Shown here: positions 6,064 through 9,535 of the stretch, one piece after another
Layout: each line of letters opens with the position of its first letter
Position numbering within the stretch: position 1 is the stretch's first letter
From: Arthrobacter sp.
GTDB taxonomy: Bacteria; Actinomycetota; Actinomycetes; Actinomycetales; Micrococcaceae
DNA length: 9,535 nt
Assembly (NCBI GenBank): GCA_030147325.1
Contig: JASLAA010000057.1
Location: 1 to 9,535 of the forward strand
Direction: 5' to 3'
Notes under the pieces: model-generated
What the model saw: the letters and a program-made list of their open reading frames with translations, nothing else
Told to the model about the DNA's origin: nothing
The model's database searches: none
Made by a program: the position numbers and the translations under genes

Positions 6064-6686
6064 TGGACGGTGCGGACGGCTCAGGACCAGGGGAGGGTTC
6101 ATCGGCCCGGGAGTACCCGGGAGACGCAGCGGTGACGGACGGCTTCGAGCTGGCTGGCGTGCCCGATTCCTTCCAGCGCCTATGGACCCCCCACCGCCTC
6201 GCCTACATCAAGCGCGGCCAGGACCAGGTCTCGTCGGAGCAGACGTGTCCGTTCTGCCGTGCACCCCACCAGAGTGACGAGGAATCGCTGATCGTGCACC
6301 GGGGCGCCCACGCGTTCGTGCTGCTCAATCTCTTCCCCTACAACGCGGGGCACCTGCTCGTCTGCCCCTACCGTCACGTCCCCGACTACACCGACATCGA
6401 CGAGGCGGAGACGGCGGAGATCGCCGCGCTGACCCAGACCGCGATGCGGGTGCTCCGTCGGGTGTCCAACCCGTCCGGGTTCAACCTGGGCATGAACCAG
6501 GGAGTCACCGGTGGGGCCGGCATCGCCGCGCACCTCCATCAGCATGTGGTGCCGCGCTGGGGCGGGGACGGGAACTTCCTCCCGATCATCGCCCAGACCA
6601 AGGCCATCACGCAGACCCTCGGGGAGGTGCGTGAGCAGGTGGCAGCCGCCTGGCGAGACGCCGGCTCCGCGGGCGCGGCTTCCTGA
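6063..6686 (+). CDS. HIT-family nucleotide phosphorylase/hydrolase (Ap4A phosphorylase-like)
   Basis: This 207-residue histidine-triad protein matches the actinobacterial group that contains M. tuberculosis Rv2613c, an Ap4A phosphorylase in the same position after thrS. The triad AAHLHQHVVPRW holds His157, His159 and His161; by family analogy His159 is the nucleophile. CPFC (Cys62, Cys65) with His105 in CPYRHV and possibly His157 could form a GalT-like zinc site. The motif GFNLGMNQGV at 139-148 precedes the triad. The first 33 residues are Gly/Ser/Asp-rich and not conserved. I kept the ATG at 6063 because it overlaps the thrS stop as TGATG and follows GGGAGG at 6047-6052, but GTG at 6132 would remove 23 of those residues. 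Clearing Ap4A, a by-product of tRNA synthetases, fits coupling to thrS; that link is inference. Confidence 0.9.
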   Translation: MDGADGSGPGEGSSAREYPGDAAVTDGFELAGVPDSFQRLWTPHRLAYIKRGQDQVSSEQTCPFCRAPHQSDEESLIVHRGAHAFVLLNLFPYNAGHLLVCPYRHVPDYTDIDEAETAEIAALTQTAMRVLRRVSNPSGFNLGMNQGVTGGAGIAAHLHQHVVPRWGGDGNFLPIIAQTKAITQTLGEVREQVAAAWRDAGSAGAAS

Positions 6687-7306
6687 TGCTCAACAGGTAC
6701 GCGCGGGGTTTCTTCACGCGGCTCTTCACGCCGCTCGCCCGGCTGCTGCTGCGCTGGGGCGTGACTCCGGACGCCGTGACCATCGCCGGCACCGTTGGCG
6801 TGGCGGGTGGAGCGCTGGTCTTCTACCCGCTCGGCCAGTTGTTCTGGGGCACCGTCTTCATCACGCTGTTCGTGTTCTCCGACGTCATCGACGGCATCAT
6901 GGCGCGCATCGAGGGGCACGGGGGGTCGTGGGGGAGTTTCCTCGATTCGACCCTCGACCGCATCGCGGACGGCGCCCTCTTCGCCGGCGTCGCGATCTGG
7001 TTCTTCACCGGGGGCAGCGACCCGGCGATCGGTGTCGCGGCACTGGCCTGCCTGGTGCTCGGCATGATCGTCTCCTACGCCCGCGCGAAGGCCGAGTCGC
7101 TGGGGTTCACCGCCGACGTCGGGGTCGCGGAGCGGGCGGAGCGGTTGGTCTCCGTGCTCGTCGTGACAGGACTGACCGGGCTCGGCCTCCCCGAGGTGGT
7201 GCTGCTGATCGTCCTGGTGATCCTCGCTGCAGCAAGCCTCGCCACCGTGTTCCAGCGGATCAGCGCCGTGCGTCGACAGGCACTCGGACAGCGGCCCGCG
7301 TCCTGA
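6686..7306 (+). CDS. pgsA: Phosphatidylinositol-phosphate synthase (CDP-alcohol phosphatidyltransferase)
   Basis: This 206-residue membrane enzyme transfers phosphatidyl from CDP-diacylglycerol to inositol-3-phosphate, giving phosphatidylinositol phosphate. The family signature is perfect: Asp66, Asp69-Gly70, Ala73-Arg74, Gly83, Asp87 and Asp91 match DxxDGxxAR(x8)GxxxDxxxD, with metal binding by the four aspartates. About six hydrophobic segments are visible (roughly 30-48, 51-66, 93-107, 111-130, 150-165, 167-186). An amphipathic N-terminal segment (3-25) precedes them, as is usual in PIP synthases. The ATG overlaps the HIT stop as TGATG, so all three operon genes are coupled. The last 12 codons, including the stop, are contained in the first copy of an exact 36-bp tandem duplication. 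Neighbour order thrS-HIT-pgsA favours PIP synthase over phosphatidylglycerophosphate synthase. Confidence 0.93.
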   Translation: MLNRYARGFFTRLFTPLARLLLRWGVTPDAVTIAGTVGVAGGALVFYPLGQLFWGTVFITLFVFSDVIDGIMARIEGHGGSWGSFLDSTLDRIADGALFAGVAIWFFTGGSDPAIGVAALACLVLGMIVSYARAKAESLGFTADVGVAERAERLVSVLVVTGLTGLGLPEVVLLIVLVILAAASLATVFQRISAVRRQALGQRPAS

Positions 7307-7344
7307 CGTCGACAGGCACTCGGACAGCGGCCCGCGTCCTGACG
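7271..7344 (+). repeat. Exact 36-bp tandem duplication across the end of the PIP synthase gene
   Basis: Bases 7271-7306 are repeated without change at 7307-7342, and two more bases continue the pattern. Each unit starts CGTCGACAGGCACTCGG and ends in TGA. The unit is 12 codons long, so copy 2 stays in frame and duplicates the stop (7304-7306 and 7340-7342). No further copies are present. The boundary sequence suggests recent slippage or duplication. Confidence 0.97.
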
Positions 7345-7403
7345 GGTGATCTGCAGGACGGGTGGGCACCGCGAGCCGCTCGGGCAGGGTGGCGGCAGTG
7401 CGG

Positions 7404-8156
7404 TCAGTCCCGGACGGCTCGCGCCGTCGCGGCGAGGACGATGACCTCCCTGCTGGCGGTCGGGTCGAAGGGTGACCCGTCCCAGTCGCCGCGCAGGTCC
7501 ACCGTGTCGTAGCCCGCCTCGGCGAGCAACCCGCGGAGCCGCTCCGGATCGACGAAGCGCAGGGTGCTCGCATCGGTGAGTTCCGTGCCGTCCGCCTGGA
7601 ATCTCGTCCACCCCTCGAATGTGACGAGTTCGTCCCTGACCTCGACCAGCTTCCAGGCGGTCAGGAGCGGGCCGGCCGTCGAGTCGACCTGCTCGGGCCC
7701 GTCAGGGCTCTGCCAGTCCAGCCAGGCCTTGCGCGCAGGATTACGCGTCTCGAACAGGAAGCGGCCTCCGGGGACGAGCCGCGCTCCCACGGCAGCGAGA
7801 GTCTCGAGGATCTCCCCGTCCGTGAGGAGGCACTGGAAGGCATGACCCGTCATCACGGCAGCATCGAACGGCCCGGCGGGCAGGTCGGACGCCGTCCCGT
7901 CCAGCCAGGTGACCAGACCGGTCGCGTCCTTGGCCCGGGCCACGGCGAGCATGCGCGGGGCAGGGTCCACTGCCGTCACCGTGTGCCCTGCCCGTGCGAG
8001 CCGGAGGGCGAACGACCCGGTGCCGCAGCCCACGTCGGCGATGCGCAGTCCTTCGTCACCGAGCAGGGCGGCGTAGAAGTCGGTGTCCCACGTTCCCGCG
8101 TTGAACTCGTCGTAGAGTGCGACGAGGCGATCGTCGGCGTAGCCGTCGACTGTCAT
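7404..8156 (-). CDS. Class I SAM-dependent methyltransferase, substrate unknown
   Basis: This 250-residue cytoplasmic protein has a Rossmann-type methyltransferase fold. Motif I DVGCGTGSFA is at residues 41-50, the acidic residue ending strand 2 is Asp64 in AVDPAPRML, and GPFDAAVMTG at 95-104 is the motif II region. LVPGGRFLFETRNP (127-140) matches motif III and the following strand. The C-terminal half (160-250) is a beta-rich extension ending in SREVIVLAA. I cannot name the acceptor; small-molecule methylation is more likely than RNA or DNA because no nucleic-acid-binding motifs are seen. The ATG at 8156-8154 was chosen for AGGAGGAA (8172-8165) eight bases upstream; the longer open frame to 8213 adds only a Gly/Arg/Thr-rich stretch. 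It stands alone, convergent with pgsA and divergent from pdxS, in a position where other actinobacteria carry phosphatidylinositol mannoside genes. Confidence 0.88.
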   Translation of the reverse strand: MTVDGYADDRLVALYDEFNAGTWDTDFYAALLGDEGLRIADVGCGTGSFALRLARAGHTVTAVDPAPRMLAVARAKDATGLVTWLDGTASDLPAGPFDAAVMTGHAFQCLLTDGEILETLAAVGARLVPGGRFLFETRNPARKAWLDWQSPDGPEQVDSTAGPLLTAWKLVEVRDELVTFEGWTRFQADGTELTDASTLRFVDPERLRGLLAEAGYDTVDLRGDWDGSPFDPTASREVIVLAATARAVRD

Positions 8157-8164
8157 GGGCCGGG

Positions 8165-8172
8165 TTCCTCCT
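8165..8172 (-). promoter_or_regulatory. Strong ribosome binding site of the methyltransferase
   Basis: AGGAGGAA on the minus strand, eight bases before the ATG at 8156. It decides the start over the longer in-frame open frame. Confidence 0.8.
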
Positions 8173-8268
8173 GCTGTCGTCGTAGCCGGCCCGCGCGGAC
8201 CGCCGACTCTCACCGTAACCCCCGGTCGGCCCGAGCTCCGGCGACCCGGAGGATGACCGTTCGCGGCG

Positions 8269-8274
8269 TATCAT
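8269..8274 (+). promoter_or_regulatory. Candidate -10 element of pdxS
   Basis: TATCAT is a five-of-six match to TATAAT and would start transcription near 8281, about 30 bases before the GTG. It opens into an unusually AT-rich stretch (8284-8309). No good -35 is visible. TTATCT/TATCTA at 8288-8294 is an alternative that would give a leader of about 10 bases. Confidence 0.35.
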
Positions 8275-8310
8275 GAACTGTCAGCTTTTATCTACCTTTA
8301 GGGGCAAATC

Positions 8311-9225
8311 GTGTCCACCGTTGAAGAGAATTCGGCAACCACAGCACAGACCGGCGGCAACCGGGTCAAGCGGGGGATGGCGGAGATGCTCAAGGGCGGC
8401 GTCATCATGGATGTCGTCACAGCCGAGCAGGCCCGCATCGCCGAGGACGCCGGTGCGGTAGCGGTCATGGCCCTCGAACGGGTACCCGCGGATATCCGCG
8501 CCCAGGGTGGTGTCTCCCGGATGAGCGATCCGGACATGATCGACAGCATCATCGAGACGGTCTCCATCCCGGTCATGGCCAAGGCCCGCATCGGGCATTT
8601 CGTGGAGGCCCAGGTCCTGCAGTCGCTCGGCGTCGACTACATCGACGAGTCCGAGGTCCTCACGCCGGCCGACTTCACCAACCACATCGACAAGTGGAAG
8701 TTCACCGTCCCCTTCGTCTGCGGCGCGACCAACCTCGGCGAGGCGCTCCGACGCATCAACGAAGGAGCCGCGATGATCCGTTCGAAGGGTGAGGCGGGCA
8801 CCGGTGACGTCTCCAACGCCACCATGCACATGCGGAAGATCCGCTCCGAGATCAACCGGCTGTCCTCGATGGCCGAGGACGAGCTGTACGTCGCCGCCAA
8901 GGAACTCCAGGCGCCGTACGAGCTCGTCAAGGAGGTCGCCAGAGCGGGCCGCCTCCCTGTGGTGCTGTTCACCGCCGGCGGCATCGCCACCCCCGCCGAT
9001 GCCGCGATGATGATGCAGCTCGGAGCCGACGGCGTGTTCGTCGGGTCGGGCATCTTCAAGTCCGGCAACCCCGCCGAGCGGGCCAACGCCATCGTGCAGG
9101 CCACGACCTTCCACGATGATCCGGACATGATCGCGAAGGTCTCCCGCGGACTGGGAGAGGCCATGGTCGGCATCAACGTCGACGAGATCCCGCAGCCGCA
9201 CCGTCTGGCCGAGCGCGGCTGGTAA
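8311..9225 (+). CDS. pdxS: Pyridoxal 5'-phosphate synthase lyase subunit PdxS
   Basis: This 304-residue (beta/alpha)8-barrel subunit makes pyridoxal 5'-phosphate from ribose 5-phosphate, glyceraldehyde 3-phosphate and ammonia. The expected catalytic residues are present: Asp34 in GVIMDV, Lys91 in MAKARIGH (Schiff base with ribose phosphate) and Lys159 in IRSKGEAGTG (second lysine, beside the phosphate loop). A second phosphate loop, GADGVFVGSGIFKS, spans about residues 244-257. The length is normal for the family. The GTG start follows a weak AGGGG at 8300-8304. The first 18 residues are a variable leader. Ammonia normally comes from the glutaminase PdxT, usually encoded nearby; no pdxT follows here, since the next gene is a convergent EAL-domain gene. 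A MocR/PdxR-type regulator is also absent from the divergent position. Confidence 0.97.
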   Translation: MSTVEENSATTAQTGGNRVKRGMAEMLKGGVIMDVVTAEQARIAEDAGAVAVMALERVPADIRAQGGVSRMSDPDMIDSIIETVSIPVMAKARIGHFVEAQVLQSLGVDYIDESEVLTPADFTNHIDKWKFTVPFVCGATNLGEALRRINEGAAMIRSKGEAGTGDVSNATMHMRKIRSEINRLSSMAEDELYVAAKELQAPYELVKEVARAGRLPVVLFTAGGIATPADAAMMMQLGADGVFVGSGIFKSGNPAERANAIVQATTFHDDPDMIAKVSRGLGEAMVGINVDEIPQPHRLAERGW

Positions 9226-9302
9226 CTCCCGGGCACGAGGACGCACCTCACGACTGTCGGCGAGGCAAGGCAGCCGGCCGACGCGTCGGTCAGCATGCCA
9301 CA

Positions 9303-9342
9303 GCCGGCTCCCCACCCGCGACGCGACGAGTGGGGAGCTGGC
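9303..9342 (+). terminator. Terminator-like hairpin downstream of pdxS
   Basis: GCCGGCTCCCCAC (9303-9315) pairs with GTGGGGAGCTGGC (9330-9342): 13 bp including one G-U wobble, with a 14-base loop. It lies 77 bases after the pdxS stop. There is no U-tract, as is common for actinobacterial terminators. Confidence 0.55.
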
Positions 9343-9358
9343 GGCGTCCCAGCACAGC

Positions 9359-9386
9359 GACGCCCTCCGCCACTGCGCAGGGCGTC
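9359..9386 (-). terminator. Terminator-like hairpin downstream of the EAL-domain gene
   Basis: GACGCCCT (9359-9366) and AGGGCGTC (9379-9386) form a perfect 8-bp stem with a 12-base loop, six bases beyond the EAL stop on the minus strand. GGCGTC at 9343-9348 can alternatively pair with GACGCC at 9359-9364. It can act in both directions between the convergent genes. Confidence 0.5.
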
Positions 9387-9392
9387 CTCAGG

Positions 9393-9535
9393 TCAACCGT
9401 CGCTGGTACGGACCCCTCGTTCCGGGATCCAGGGAAGGTCGGGACCAGACGCCCGGGCAACGGGGGTGGTGCCCCGCTCCAGGAGCCAGGCGTCGAGTTC
9501 GGCCGGGGGAACCGGGTGGGACATCAGGAATCCCT
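9393..9535 (-). CDS. C-terminal end of a probable EAL-domain (cyclic-di-GMP phosphodiesterase) protein, partial
   Basis: Only the last 46 residues lie in the window; the gene continues past the right edge. They begin GFLMSHPVPPAELDAWL, which matches the end of EAL domains, where Q-G-[YF]-L-x-x-x-P-x-P is followed by a final helix. The base pair before the first complete codon (AG) is compatible with the expected Gln codon. After about residue 20 the tail (Thr/Pro/Arg-rich, ending RGVRTSDG) is probably disordered. If the domain is intact upstream, the protein would hydrolyse or sense cyclic-di-GMP; whether a GGDEF domain or sensor precedes it cannot be seen. It is convergent with pdxS. The identification rests on one short motif. 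Confidence 0.6.
   Translation of the reverse strand, partial: GFLMSHPVPPAELDAWLLERGTTPVARASGPDLPWIPERGVRTSDG

Noticed and set aside
4054..6102. Very long open frame on the minus strand opposite thrS (682 codons)
   Set aside because: It mirrors the complete, fully motif-bearing thrS on the plus strand and is a product of high-GC codon bias; its translation is low-complexity Val/Leu/Asp/Arg/Gly-rich with no recognisable domain.
7345..7403. Terminator between pgsA and the methyltransferase
   Set aside because: Only 4-bp or interrupted stems were found in this stretch; nothing strong enough to claim.
8281..9315. 344-codon minus-strand open frame opposite pdxS
   Set aside because: Shadow of pdxS; PdxS motifs on the plus strand are complete.

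Overview
The window is GC-rich chromosomal DNA from an actinobacterium. It carries the mycothiol-linked pair mycoredoxin plus S-(hydroxymethyl)mycothiol dehydrogenase, an actinobacterial thrS / HIT / phosphatidylinositol-phosphate synthase operon, and a PdxS-type vitamin B6 gene. GTG starts, TGATG stop/start junctions and TACGAT-like -10 elements also fit. A member of Micrococcales, probably Micrococcaceae (Arthrobacter-like), is the best guess. That assignment is inference from gene content, not a database match. No rRNA, tRNA, CRISPR array, IS element or phage gene was seen.

Left part (1-1671, plus strand): a small alpha/beta-hydrolase esterase, then a lipoate-protein-ligase-family protein whose start codon lies exactly where transcription from a TACGAT box should begin, suggesting a leaderless mRNA. 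The ligase gene meets the next gene tail to tail with a 7-bp overlap.

Thiol/formaldehyde block (1665-3751, minus strand, read right to left): mycoredoxin, a 57-nt gap to a strong 14-bp inverted repeat, then S-(hydroxymethyl)mycothiol dehydrogenase and a metallo-beta-lactamase-fold hydrolase coupled by TGATG. The simplest reading is mycothiol-dependent formaldehyde oxidation followed by hydrolysis of the thioester product, with mycoredoxin as the mycothiol-linked redox protein beside it.

Central operon (about 3942-7306, plus strand): thrS, a HIT-family Ap4A-phosphorylase-like protein and PIP synthase, each joined to the next by a one-base TGATG overlap. The thrS promoter overlaps a 7-bp dyad, and the leader can fold into two stacked hairpins, the second with a UUCG tetraloop. 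The operon ends in an exact 36-bp in-frame tandem duplication that repeats the last codons and the stop of the PIP synthase gene.

Right part (7404-9535): a SAM methyltransferase on the minus strand, a divergent pdxS with a GTG start, two convergent-type terminator hairpins, and the C-terminus of an EAL-domain protein entering from the right on the minus strand. In mycobacteria this chromosomal neighbourhood has a PIM acyltransferase and pimA after pgsA, and pdxT close to pdxS. None of these is present here. The gene content is therefore mostly ordinary housekeeping. The most notable features are the rearranged pgsA-pdxS interval with its tandem repeat, the operator-like dyad and structured leader at thrS, and the inverted repeat before the mycothiol dehydrogenase. 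I found no convincing undescribed defence or biosynthetic system.
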